Source: JBKBXU01 sp046313675
GTDB taxonomy: Bacteria; Bacteroidota; Bacteroidia; Cytophagales; Cytophagaceae
NCBI GenBank assembly: GCA_046313675.1
Contig: JBKBXU010000030.1
Location: forward strand, 1 to 22,619
Length of the DNA stretch: 22,619 nucleotides
Direction of reading: 5' to 3'
The translations under genes and the position numbers were made by a program. Below are positions 15,199 through 22,586 of this stretch, piece after piece. The first letter of the stretch is position 1. Every line of letters starts with the position of its first letter. Under the pieces are notes generated by a model. It was not told the origin of the DNA, did no database searches, and saw only the letters and a list, made by a program, of their open reading frames with translations.

Positions 15199-15619
15199 GT
15201 TGCGTCTCCCGTGTATAGTTTTTAAGCTTTTTTAGGTTTGTTCTGACGAACGAAGCCTGGCTCCCACATATGGCATGTAAGAATTCCGGAAGCTTATCAC
15301 AAGAGTATTTTTTTAAGAAGCTTTCCTCAGCCTTAATGGCATTTTTTAACATCTTTGCCGTTCCTGCTCTGTAAAATACTTCTTTTAGTTCTGACAAGAT
15401 TTTTCCAAGCTTATAGTTTAACTCATCCGGGTCATGTTGTAAAAAGGGAATTCCCGAGTAGGTTTCCAATTCATATAGGAACTGCCTGCTTTGAAACTCC
15501 AACTGATTGAATAAAGGTATAAGATCATGGTCTAAGGTGTCCTTGGCTGCCATTTTATAAAAATTTTCCCTATCCCGACAAGTCTGCATTAATGTAAGTA
15601 TCTTTTCTTTCTCCTTCAT
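15191..15619 (-). CDS. Ferritin-like four-helix-bundle protein, DUF2383 / PA2169 family-like
   Basis: A 142-residue, almost wholly helical protein. The segment LMQTCRDRENFYKMAAKD, then LIPLFNQLEFQSRQFLYELE, matches the PA2169-family DUF2383 pattern (a counterpart of 'C-x-x-G-x-x-G-Y-x-x-A-A ... R-x-x-F-x-x-E-L'). The C-terminal half, with AIKAEESFLKKYS and FVRTNLKKLKNY, fits helices three and four. Function of the family is unknown; whether it binds iron is unclear because the usual ferritin glutamate-x-x-histidine pairs are not obvious. It is convergent with the cysteine desulfurase gene, the last eight bases overlapping. No signal peptide. Family call moderately sure. Confidence 0.7.
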   Translation of the reverse strand: MKEKEKILTLMQTCRDRENFYKMAAKDTLDHDLIPLFNQLEFQSRQFLYELETYSGIPFLQHDPDELNYKLGKILSELKEVFYRAGTAKMLKNAIKAEESFLKKYSCDKLPEFLHAICGSQASFVRTNLKKLKNYTRETQLS

Positions 15620-15675
15620 TGTCTCTCGCTTTATGCCTTTTATATCTAAACAGCAGGTTGGGAAATTAGGTTTAT

Positions 15676-15691
15676 TAGTGCATAGGCACTA
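15676..15691. repeat. Palindrome in the divergent region before the flippase
   Basis: TAGTGC and GCACTA flank ATAG, a perfect 6-bp inverted repeat lying between the divergent starts of the helical-bundle gene (15619) and the flippase gene (15824). It could be an operator, but there is no regulator next to it. Confidence 0.3.
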
Positions 15692-15823
15692 GGTAAATAT
15701 CTAATGATCAAGGAGTGTTTTTTGAATTATAACTTTACCTCAAAAATCTGGTTTTATAAATGAATCAGAAATCTATCGGGTAGAGGGGGAAACAGGCCTT
15801 CCGGAAGAACGTTTAAACTATTT

Positions 15824-17191
15824 ATGGCATCAAAATTTTCCTATTGGCTGAAATCTGGAGTATATACTTTGCTTGAAAGGTTTTCCGCCCTCTTGTTTGG
15901 ATTCGGGAGTTTTTTCTTTTTAGTCCGGGTATTATCCAAAGAAGATTTTGGTGTCTGGGCTTTATTTTTAACAGTTACAGCGTTTATTGAGGTTGCAAGA
16001 AATGGTTTGATTCAGAATGCCCAGGTAAAGTTTTTGACGTCTGCGCCTAAAGAAGAGCATGCTAAAATTACTACTGCTTCTATGGTTTTAAACTTTGGTT
16101 TAACTGGTCTCAGCATCTTTTTAATCCTTATTTTCAGTAGTATTCTCAGCTTGATGTGGAAATCTCCTGTGCTGGAGCAGATGTTTTATATCTATATAAT
16201 TACTACTGTTTCTTTAATTCCATTTTCACAATGTAATTTTATTCAACAAGCGAATCTTGATTTCAAAGGTATTTTCTGGAGTAATTTTGTTCGGCAGGGT
16301 TTGCTGTTTTTTTATGTTCTCTATGCTTTTGTGTTTAATTTCTCTTTGGCTCTGACCACCTTGGCCATCGTTCAGGCTATAACCTCACTTGCCGGAGCTA
16401 TTGTGGCATATTTGTTTGCCAAAAAATTCATGGTTTGGGCAAAAGCCATTGACTGGCAATGGGTGTCAAAGCTTTTTCATTTTGGCAAATATGTCTTCGG
16501 GACCAATGTTAGTTCCTTGTTTTTTAAAGGCATGGACCAGATGATGCTTGGGTCTATGATTGGAACGGCTTCTGTGGCTATGTATAATGCAGCCATACGC
16601 ATATCTAATCTTGTGGAAGTTCCGACCACATCAGTGGCTACAGTAGTGTTTCCTCAAAGTGCAAAACGTATGGCTACTGAAGGTTTGGGAGCAGTAAAAC
16701 ACCTCTATGAAAAATCAGTAGGTTTGATTATGGCCATTATGCTTCCTTTCCTGCTTGTTATACTGGTTTTCCCGGAAACAATTATCTGGATTTTGGCTGG
16801 TGAGCAATATCTTGATAGCGCACCCATATTGCAGGTCACTATTCTATATAGCCTGTTTATCCCATTTTTGCGTCAGTTTGGTACTGTCCTAGATTCCATT
16901 GGCAAGCCGCATATTAACTTTTATTTCATTGTATTTTGCGCAGTCTTGAATTTTGGTTCAAACTATTTTTTTATTACCCATTATGGAATCATAGGTGCAG
17001 CTTATGGAAGTCTTACTTCATATGCTATTATTTTTATCCTTAATCAGATAATTTTGTATAAAAAGCTCAGGATAAATACGCTGGTGGTATTTGTCCATAT
17101 GAAAGATTTTTATGTAATTGGCTTCAATACTGCGTATTCTTTTTATCAGACTCGTTTTAAAAAATCTTCAAAAAGTGATAAGAGGATATAA
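15824..17191 (+). CDS. Polysaccharide flippase, Wzx / oligosaccharide translocase family
   Basis: A 455-residue integral membrane protein of the MATE/MOP flippase superfamily with about 12 hydrophobic segments, for example SALLFGFGSFFFLVRVLS, GLTGLSIFLILIFSSILSLM and GLIMAIMLPFLLVILVFP. The N-terminus (YTLLERFSALLFGFGSF, then LSKEDFGVWALF) is the typical start of the family, where the KEDFG-x-W segment follows the first helix. It likely moves lipid-linked glycan units across the inner membrane. It is not in a sugar cluster here; the nearest such gene is GlmM. It ends at a terminator. Function is by family; the glycan is unknown. Confidence 0.88.
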   Translation: MASKFSYWLKSGVYTLLERFSALLFGFGSFFFLVRVLSKEDFGVWALFLTVTAFIEVARNGLIQNAQVKFLTSAPKEEHAKITTASMVLNFGLTGLSIFLILIFSSILSLMWKSPVLEQMFYIYIITTVSLIPFSQCNFIQQANLDFKGIFWSNFVRQGLLFFYVLYAFVFNFSLALTTLAIVQAITSLAGAIVAYLFAKKFMVWAKAIDWQWVSKLFHFGKYVFGTNVSSLFFKGMDQMMLGSMIGTASVAMYNAAIRISNLVEVPTTSVATVVFPQSAKRMATEGLGAVKHLYEKSVGLIMAIMLPFLLVILVFPETIIWILAGEQYLDSAPILQVTILYSLFIPFLRQFGTVLDSIGKPHINFYFIVFCAVLNFGSNYFFITHYGIIGAAYGSLTSYAIIFILNQIILYKKLRINTLVVFVHMKDFYVIGFNTAYSFYQTRFKKSSKSDKRI

Positions 17192-17293
17192 TTATTCTGC
17201 CATGAGAGGACGATTTTTAAGATCCTTATCTATTGATTTTTAATTATGCCGATACACGAAAAAATAAAGGAATACATAAATACACTTTGTATG

Positions 17294-17322
17294 CCTAAAA
17301 TCAAACTTTGGTTGATTTTAGG
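17294..17322. terminator. 11-bp hairpin between convergent flippase and purE
   Basis: CCTAAAATCAA (17294-17304) and TTGATTTTAGG (17312-17322) are perfect inverted repeats with an ACTTTGG loop. It is downstream of the flippase on the plus strand and four bases beyond the purE stop on the minus strand, so it probably serves both. The flanks are only moderately T-rich (TCTTTAAATT on plus). Confidence 0.7.
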
Positions 17323-17325
17323 TCT

Positions 17326-17838
17326 TTAAATTAGGCTTTTATAGCCTTTGTTTTCCAGATTTTTTACAGAATCTTCTACTTTTTTCTTGATAGATTCTTT
17401 ATATGCACAAATATTATTAAGAATTTTTTTATCATTTGTCGCAATAATTTGGGCTGCCAGCAAACCGGCATTATGAGCTCCATTTAAAGCTACAGTAGCT
17501 ACAGGAACTCCGGATGGCATTTGCAGAATTGATAAAATAGAGTCCCAACCATCGATCGAATTTGATGATTTTACCGGCACACCTATCACCGGTAAAGGTG
17601 TGAGAGATGCTACCATGCCCGGAAGGTGGGCTGCCCCACCGGCTCCGGCAATAATTACTTTAATGCCTCTTTCTACTGAAGTTTGGGCATATTCAACCAT
17701 GCGTAAGGGTGTCCTGTGCGCAGAAACTATGCTTATTTCAAAATCTACGCCAAGTGTTTCCAGTATTTCGGCTGAATCTTTCATTATTTTAAGGTCAGAT
17801 TGGCTGCCCATGATTATCCCGACTAATGCTTTGCTCAT
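17326..17838 (-). CDS. purE: N5-carboxyaminoimidazole ribonucleotide mutase PurE
   Basis: A 170-residue class I PurE. It moves the carboxyl group of N5-CAIR to give CAIR in purine synthesis. The active-site loops are visible: GIIMGSQSDLKIM at the start, VSAHRTPLRM with the catalytic histidine, IAGAGGAAHLPGMVAS, and GVPVATVALNGAHNAG. It overlaps the upstream purK by four bases (ATGA-type overlap), so translation is coupled and the two consecutive pathway steps are made together. Its stop lies next to a hairpin terminator. Confidence 0.96.
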   Translation of the reverse strand: MSKALVGIIMGSQSDLKIMKDSAEILETLGVDFEISIVSAHRTPLRMVEYAQTSVERGIKVIIAGAGGAAHLPGMVASLTPLPVIGVPVKSSNSIDGWDSILSILQMPSGVPVATVALNGAHNAGLLAAQIIATNDKKILNNICAYKESIKKKVEDSVKNLENKGYKSLI

Positions 17839-18968
17839 GCTATTACTTTTAGTTTTTCTTTTACAAATTGAGCCTTTGACTTTAATTTATCAATATTTTC
17901 ATCAATAATGGTTATGTGGCCCATTTTTCGGAAAGGTTTGGTAAACTGTTTCCCGTAGAGGTGAAGATATACACCTTCTTGTTTTAATATTTCGTCCACT
18001 CCCGTATATTTTGCTTCTCCGCTATATCCGTCTTCTCCCAGTAAATTTACCAAAGCAGAGGGTCTTGATATTTGAGTAGAACCTAAAGGCAGTCCGAGAA
18101 TTGATCGCAAATGTTGCTCATACTGTGAAGTAAAATTTGCTTTGATGGTTTGATGTCCACTATTGTGTGGCCGTGGGGCTACTTCGTTTACCAACACCTG
18201 ATCCCCTTTGATGAACATTTCAACGGCCAATAAGCCAACCATCTGAAACGATTCTATCACCTTAACAGCAATTTCACGGGCTTTGCTTTCCATTGCCGGC
18301 GAAATTTCAGCCGGGGAGAATAAATATTCTACAAGGTTATGCGTGGGATGAAAAACCATTTCGACCACTGGATATGATGCTACCTCGCCTTTTTCATTTC
18401 GTGCTACTAGTACGGAGATTTCTTTGTCAAAATCTACCAGCTTTTCCAAAATTCCCGGACCTTCCAATGCTCCACCTATATCCGCTTCATTTTTAATTCT
18501 ATAAACACCTCTTCCATCATAACCTGAGCGGCCAAGCTTTTGAAAGGCCGGCAAAAAGTCTTTGTGAGCATGGACATCCTCTCTTTTTTCAATTGTTACA
18601 AATTCTGAGGTGGGAATATTATTTTTTTTGTAAAACTCTTTTTGTAATCGTTTATCCTGGATAATGGAGATCACTTCAGGCTGGGGATATACTTTTACAC
18701 CCTCTTTTCTTAAAACTTCCAAAGCCTCAGCATTAACATTCTCTATTTCTATGGTGAGGATATCTTTACCTCTTCCGAAGTTTATGACGGAATCAAAATC
18801 GGTAATGCTTCCCTGAATAAATTCATTTGCCAGCCCTGAACAAGGAGCGTTTTTATCCGGATCCATAACGGATGTATGGACGTTGAAATCAATACATGAC
18901 TGTATGAGCATTCTGCCAAGTTGCCCTCCTCCGAGAATTCCTAATTTATGATCCTTATAAAATTCCAT
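17835..18968 (-). CDS. purK: N5-carboxyaminoimidazole ribonucleotide synthase PurK
   Basis: A 377-residue ATP-grasp ligase that makes N5-CAIR from AIR, bicarbonate and ATP, the step before PurE. It begins with a pre-ATP-grasp nucleotide fold, LGILGGGQLGRMLIQSC. The ATP-grasp part shows AFQKLGRSGYDGRGVYRI, then LEKLVDFDKEISVLVARN and VNEVAPRPHNSGHQTIKA, a PurK hallmark. The N-terminus MEFYKDHKLGILGGGQ is normal. It heads the purK-purE pair; a candidate promoter lies directly upstream between it and the MutS-like gene. No formyltransferase or other pur genes lie in the window. Confidence 0.96.
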   Translation of the reverse strand: MEFYKDHKLGILGGGQLGRMLIQSCIDFNVHTSVMDPDKNAPCSGLANEFIQGSITDFDSVINFGRGKDILTIEIENVNAEALEVLRKEGVKVYPQPEVISIIQDKRLQKEFYKKNNIPTSEFVTIEKREDVHAHKDFLPAFQKLGRSGYDGRGVYRIKNEADIGGALEGPGILEKLVDFDKEISVLVARNEKGEVASYPVVEMVFHPTHNLVEYLFSPAEISPAMESKAREIAVKVIESFQMVGLLAVEMFIKGDQVLVNEVAPRPHNSGHQTIKANFTSQYEQHLRSILGLPLGSTQISRPSALVNLLGEDGYSGEAKYTGVDEILKQEGVYLHLYGKQFTKPFRKMGHITIIDENIDKLKSKAQFVKEKLKVIA

Positions 18969-18981
18969 GATACTATTTTTT

Positions 18982-18989
18982 CAAACTTA
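18982..18989 (-). promoter_or_regulatory. Candidate -7 element of the purK-purE operon
   Basis: On the minus strand TAAGTTTG matches TAnnTTTG and lies 13 bases before the purK ATG, which implies a leader of only about 7 bases. The -33 region (ATTC) is poor. If used, purK-purE are expressed separately from the MutS-like gene 47 bases upstream. Confidence 0.45.
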
Positions 18990-19015
18990 ACAAAGATGCA
19001 AATAAAGAGAATAAA

Positions 19016-20812
19016 TTAAATGTCAATACCTATATTTTTCATGAGTTGTGAGGCATTAAAGCTTTTACAGACCCCATCTTTTAACTTATAATCGAAGAAT
19101 AGTTCTTGATTTATAATTTCACTACTGAAGTTGAAGTTTTTTATATGGTCAGGATCTTCTTGCTCCATATTTCCTAATTCCAGGTCATGTGTTGAGACAA
19201 AGCCGGAAACACCTGCCTTGATTAGCTGCCGTACCAGTGCCATTGCGCCTAAGTGTCTGTCTGCAGAGTTGGTTCCTTTTAGTATTTCATCAAGTAGGTA
19301 AATAACCCTTTTTTCTTCTTTTACCAGATCAAGTAGCTGACGAAGTCTTTTTAATTCAGCATAAAAAGAGGATACGTTTTCATGCAGGGAATCTTTGGTG
19401 CGCATAGAAGAGAAAGGGGTCATTACAGATAAATTGCAGGCTTCTGCACAAACTTTACCTCCCGCCATTGCCAAAACGATGTTGATCCCTACAGTTCGAA
19501 GAAAGGTGCTTTTTCCGGACATGTTTGAACCTGTTATTATATAACATACCCCTGATCCTTTTAAACTTAAGTCATTAGCTACCCTTGAGTTTTCCGGGAT
19601 TAAAGGATGGGCTAATTTAGTTGCTTCAAAATGAAGGCTATTCTCATTAATTTGTGGGTGACTCCAGGCAGGATTGGCAAAAGAGCATCCGGCTATGCTT
19701 GCCAAGGCTTCCGTTTCATATATTGAGTCTAGCCATGTATGTAGGTTTTTGCCATTTTCTTTTTTCCAAAGATCAAGTCTGAAAACCTGAATAAGATCCC
19801 ATAGTATGGTAAAATTGAAGAATATATAGAAAAATGGATTTAAACGAGCTTCCAGCAGTTCAGAGAGTGTCTTTAATTTCTCAATTTGTTTTGACGCAGA
19901 CATGTCTCCGGTTGGCTCGACAGCTTTTTTGATGTCTCTGAGTTTCGGAGAGGAGAAGCTTTCTTCTTCAATCATTTTCAACTGGTGGACATAGGAAGAA
20001 ACCATACTTAACGCTTCGGATGTAGCATTGCTGATTTCCGTAACCTTCTCTTTTGTGCGGCTAAGGATGAGAATGTTTAACACAATAAATATGATGGGGA
20101 TGTACCCAGGAAGGAAAAATAATGCACCTATAATAGAGAATATTGTCAGTATGGGAAGTATAAAAAGAGTGTATTTTAGAAAAGGATTTGTGGTGATAAG
20201 CCCAGGCACTGATAGCCAGTCCCATAATTTATCCAGGGAGTGTTTAGGGTCAATATTGTGAGCGTGACCCTGAAAATACTGGCGCCAGTCTATCTTTTCC
20301 TCTAGTTCTGCTACGGCAGCTTGTCTATTTTTAACCTCTGATGCGATTGGTATTTCTGTAAGGTAATTTGCCAAACGTTTCTGCCCTCCCGGATTATTTG
20401 TTCTGCAGAGGTATTGGAAGAGAGAATTTTCCCCAAAGATGTCCAGGTCTGAAGTATAGGGGTGCTTGTCATCAATAAATCCAGAACCGCCTATTAAACC
20501 TTCAAAATTATAATCAGTTCTTTGAATTTCTTGCTTGTTTATATGAGCCAGGTATCCGGCATACTGTTGTTGGGCCTTTACCTTTTGGTGGTATTTGACT
20601 AATGCCAGAAAAGAAGACATACCCAATAGAAATGTGAGTATGGCTAGTTCGGAGCGGTCTGTGTTGATAGAATAAATAAAAAGTACTGTAAATAGCAGAA
20701 AAATGAATAACCTTATGACGGCTGTTTTTTTATTTTTTTTATGCAATAAGCTTTCCTTCTCCAGAAAGTGGTTCAGCCGATCAGCAAATAGTTTAGTTGG
20801 GTTTTCATTCAT
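19016..20812 (-). CDS. Membrane-anchored MutS-family ATPase
   Basis: A 598-residue protein with the MutS C-terminal ATPase but not the mismatch-recognition domain. Two hydrophobic segments at about 31-49 and 53-73 are followed by a soluble stretch and two more at about 213-233 and 235-251, so it is predicted to be a membrane protein. A helical lever-like region precedes the ATPase: Walker A GSNMSGKSTFLRT (428-440), the ST/N-loop region SSMRTKDSLHENVSSFYAEL, Walker B VIYLLDEILKGTN (503-515) and STHD (540-543). The end YKLKDGVCKSFNASQLMKNIG is typical of MutS. Mismatch recognition residues (Phe-x-Glu) are absent, so classical repair is unlikely. Role unknown. Confidence 0.88.
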   Translation of the reverse strand: MNENPTKLFADRLNHFLEKESLLHKKNKKTAVIRLFIFLLFTVLFIYSINTDRSELAILTFLLGMSSFLALVKYHQKVKAQQQYAGYLAHINKQEIQRTDYNFEGLIGGSGFIDDKHPYTSDLDIFGENSLFQYLCRTNNPGGQKRLANYLTEIPIASEVKNRQAAVAELEEKIDWRQYFQGHAHNIDPKHSLDKLWDWLSVPGLITTNPFLKYTLFILPILTIFSIIGALFFLPGYIPIIFIVLNILILSRTKEKVTEISNATSEALSMVSSYVHQLKMIEEESFSSPKLRDIKKAVEPTGDMSASKQIEKLKTLSELLEARLNPFFYIFFNFTILWDLIQVFRLDLWKKENGKNLHTWLDSIYETEALASIAGCSFANPAWSHPQINENSLHFEATKLAHPLIPENSRVANDLSLKGSGVCYIITGSNMSGKSTFLRTVGINIVLAMAGGKVCAEACNLSVMTPFSSMRTKDSLHENVSSFYAELKRLRQLLDLVKEEKRVIYLLDEILKGTNSADRHLGAMALVRQLIKAGVSGFVSTHDLELGNMEQEDPDHIKNFNFSSEIINQELFFDYKLKDGVCKSFNASQLMKNIGIDI

Positions 20813-20833
20813 TTCTCAAAGCTATAAAAAATC

Positions 20834-20864
20834 AAAAACCCTGTTAAACTAAAAGGGTTTTTTT
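20834..20864 (-). terminator. Terminator between the envelope protein gene and the MutS-like gene
   Basis: AAAAACCCT (20834-20842) and AGGGTTTTT (20854-20862) form a 9-bp stem with an 11-base loop. On the minus strand it is followed by GATTTTTTATAG, and on the plus strand by two further Ts. It should end transcription from the gene at 21081-21833, some 220 bases beyond its stop, before the MutS-like gene at 20812. Confidence 0.75.
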
Positions 20865-20953
20865 AATTGCTCAAATATAACAGATTTTAATTATTGGTAA
20901 ACACAGGCTGTTTTTAACACTTCGTTAAACCTTGTACAGGAGTAAAACCATTT

Positions 20954-21037
20954 TTAAACCTCCTTGCTTTTAGCATGTACCATAGTTTCATTTTCAACAA
21001 TTTTACCAACGCTTAAATTTGAACCCATTTTTAACAT
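20954..21037 (-). CDS. Possible 27-residue small protein downstream of the envelope protein gene
   Basis: An ATG-started frame (MLKMGSNLSVGKIVENETMV, then HAKSKEV and TAA) lies in the long 3' region between the envelope protein gene and the terminator. The frame is open upstream for a further 17 codons but without a start codon. Composition is protein-like, but at this length chance is a strong alternative. No family is recognised. Confidence 0.2.
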   Translation of the reverse strand: MLKMGSNLSVGKIVENETMVHAKSKEV

Positions 21038-21080
21038 TGCCTGTGAATAATCTGGATTTCTGAGCTGATCGTGTAAAGAT

Positions 21081-21833
21081 TTAGAATGAGTACCCTACAG
21101 TAAGCTTCCAGAATGTAGAATTATCAACAGCTCCTTTTTCAGGGTCAGCTAAATTTGGACCTCCATGAAATCTTGCAAAGCCTCCACCGTTAGGGTTAGC
21201 AAATTGGACATATGGGCCGAATGACATAAATAGATCGTTTCCATCTTCAATATTGCTACCGCCCATGAATCTTAAATGTTCAAAGTGAAGTCCTGCTGAG
21301 AAGAATCCGGATCCGAATTTGTAACCTGTGTTAGCCCAGTAGTGAAGGTAGTTTAAGGTTGAAGGGTTTCCATGTTCAAATCCCAAGTAATAACCGGCGT
21401 AAAGTTCACCTTCTACATGATCGAGATCTAATCCTACAGTCAGGTTAGGAACTATACCGTCGCCCACTTCAGCTCTGCCAAGTCCGGAAAGCAAACTTCC
21501 TGAAAGTAGACCTATTTGTGGGTTAATGTCTAATCCTTCAAATGGGCTGTAGTTAATACCCATACCAAACTCCGTCCAGTTTCCCCAGGCCTGAGCAACA
21601 CCTCCGGACCATAGAATACCATAAAAAGTAAAGGCAGATTTTTCAGAAAGAGAATATGAACCGGCAAAGAATGGATAAAATCCGAAGAACATATCAGAGT
21701 TTAAGGTTACATCCATGCTGAATTTTGACTCCTCATCAACAGCACCTGGTGCTGTGTCTTGTGAGAAAGTTGAATTGGCAGTAAGAAGGATGCATAAAAA
21801 TGCGGACATCAATAAAATGGTTAATTTTTTCAT
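21081..21833 (-). CDS. Secreted beta-barrel-like envelope protein
   Basis: A 250-residue protein with a clear Sec signal peptide (MKKLTILLMSAFLCILLTAN, cut near FSQ at about residue 25). The mature part is rich in aromatic and glycine residues and alternating strands, such as FFGFYPFFAGSYSLSEKSAF, TEFGMGINYSPFEGLD and GELYAGYYLGFEHG, and ends TFWKLTVGYSF with a C-terminal phenylalanine. This is the pattern of a small outer-membrane barrel; I recognise no named family. The AT-rich promoter upstream is one of the best in the window, so the gene may be strongly expressed. It is followed by a 220-base 3' region and a terminator. Confidence 0.75.
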   Translation of the reverse strand: MKKLTILLMSAFLCILLTANSTFSQDTAPGAVDEESKFSMDVTLNSDMFFGFYPFFAGSYSLSEKSAFTFYGILWSGGVAQAWGNWTEFGMGINYSPFEGLDINPQIGLLSGSLLSGLGRAEVGDGIVPNLTVGLDLDHVEGELYAGYYLGFEHGNPSTLNYLHYWANTGYKFGSGFFSAGLHFEHLRFMGGSNIEDGNDLFMSFGPYVQFANPNGGGFARFHGGPNLADPEKGAVDNSTFWKLTVGYSF

Positions 21834-21922
21834 TGTTTTAGGTGTTTTGTGGTAAATAATTAATATAATGGTTTTTGGTAGGCGATAAATAAACTTGTAA
21901 AATTTATACTATCACTATGTCA

Positions 21923-21954
21923 CAAACATAGATTATAAAATTTTTATAAGCAAA
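21923..21954 (-). promoter_or_regulatory. Strong Bacteroidota-type promoter with a palindromic spacer
   Basis: On the minus strand TTTG (21954-21951) and TATGTTTG (21930-21923) are separated by 20 bases, matching the -33/-7 consensus. The start site would be near 21916, about 80 bases before the envelope protein ATG. The spacer contains the perfect palindrome TTATAAAA-A-TTTTATAA, and TATGT...ACATA overlaps the -7 element. Confidence 0.7.
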
Positions 21955-22345
21955 TCAAAATAAGTAAAATGCAATAGATTGAATGAATTGTTGCAATAAT
22001 TATAGCATAATCTTGTAATTATTATATTTGTTGATATTGTTTTTTGGTATGCTTGGTCTTTGTAAAGTGCAATTTTTTTTGTTACATGAAATTGGTAATT
22101 TTTTGATAAAACAGGGTGATTTATATAAGGAAGCTTGATTTGTTCCACATATTCAAGATGCTGGTTTATTGGAAAACTTCAATATGGCATATAATTTTAA
22201 GTGTATTTTTAATATAATGTAATTTTTTTTAAAAATGTAGTTATAATTTACACCACTATTTTAAAAATATTATATAAAAATGGAAAAGTATGGTTAAATA
22301 TTAGGCTTGTCTTCTTGTGTTTTTAATTATGTAGGGCTATAATGA
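21955..22345. other. AT-rich stretch without a recognisable gene
   Basis: About 390 bases of very AT-rich sequence upstream of the envelope protein promoter. I see no RNA gene, no repeat array and no credible coding frame; an open frame on the minus strand (21933-22148) has random-looking composition. A TATATTTG at 22023-22030 resembles a plus-strand -7 element but has no -33 partner. Confidence 0.6.
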
Positions 22346-22586
22346 TCAGTAATTTTTACAAGCTTTAAAAAGCAAGCAGTTTTTTGCCGGAGAGGTATCT
22401 TTTGCAGTTTTATCCCCTAAAAATAAGCCTAAACATGTCGTTTTATCAGATTTTGTATATTCGCTGATGACCGGAAAGGTAAAGAATAAAGAAAAACCTT
22501 TGCACTTAATTTTAAAAAATGCCATTTATGGTATTCCAAATATTGGGTGTTTTTCAGCGCACCCTAATTCTACTTTGTCACTCTGA
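22346..22586. other. Overlapping open frames at the right edge, possible gene remnant or repeat
   Basis: The base composition rises here and two frames stay open in opposite directions. On plus, 77 codons (22353-22583) read FLQALKSKQFFAGEVSFAVL, then HVVLSDFVYSLMTGKVKNKE and end in HPNSTLSL before TGA; the only ATG is at 22467. On minus, an ATG at 22525 gives 59 residues (MAFFKIKCKGF ... AKDTSPAKNCLLFKACKNY) ending at 22346. I recognise neither. A truncated gene, a decayed gene or a dispersed repeat are all possible. Confidence 0.3.

Noticed and set aside
15734..15851. Open frame overlapping the start of the flippase gene, with protein-like residues (ESEIYRVEGETGLPEE)
   Set aside because: It has no ATG, GTG or TTG start, begins just after an in-frame TGA and ends in the flippase in another frame; best taken as leader sequence.
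21933..22148. 71-codon minus-strand open frame
   Set aside because: It overlaps the strong promoter of the envelope protein, its composition follows the local AT bias and it has no recognisable motif.
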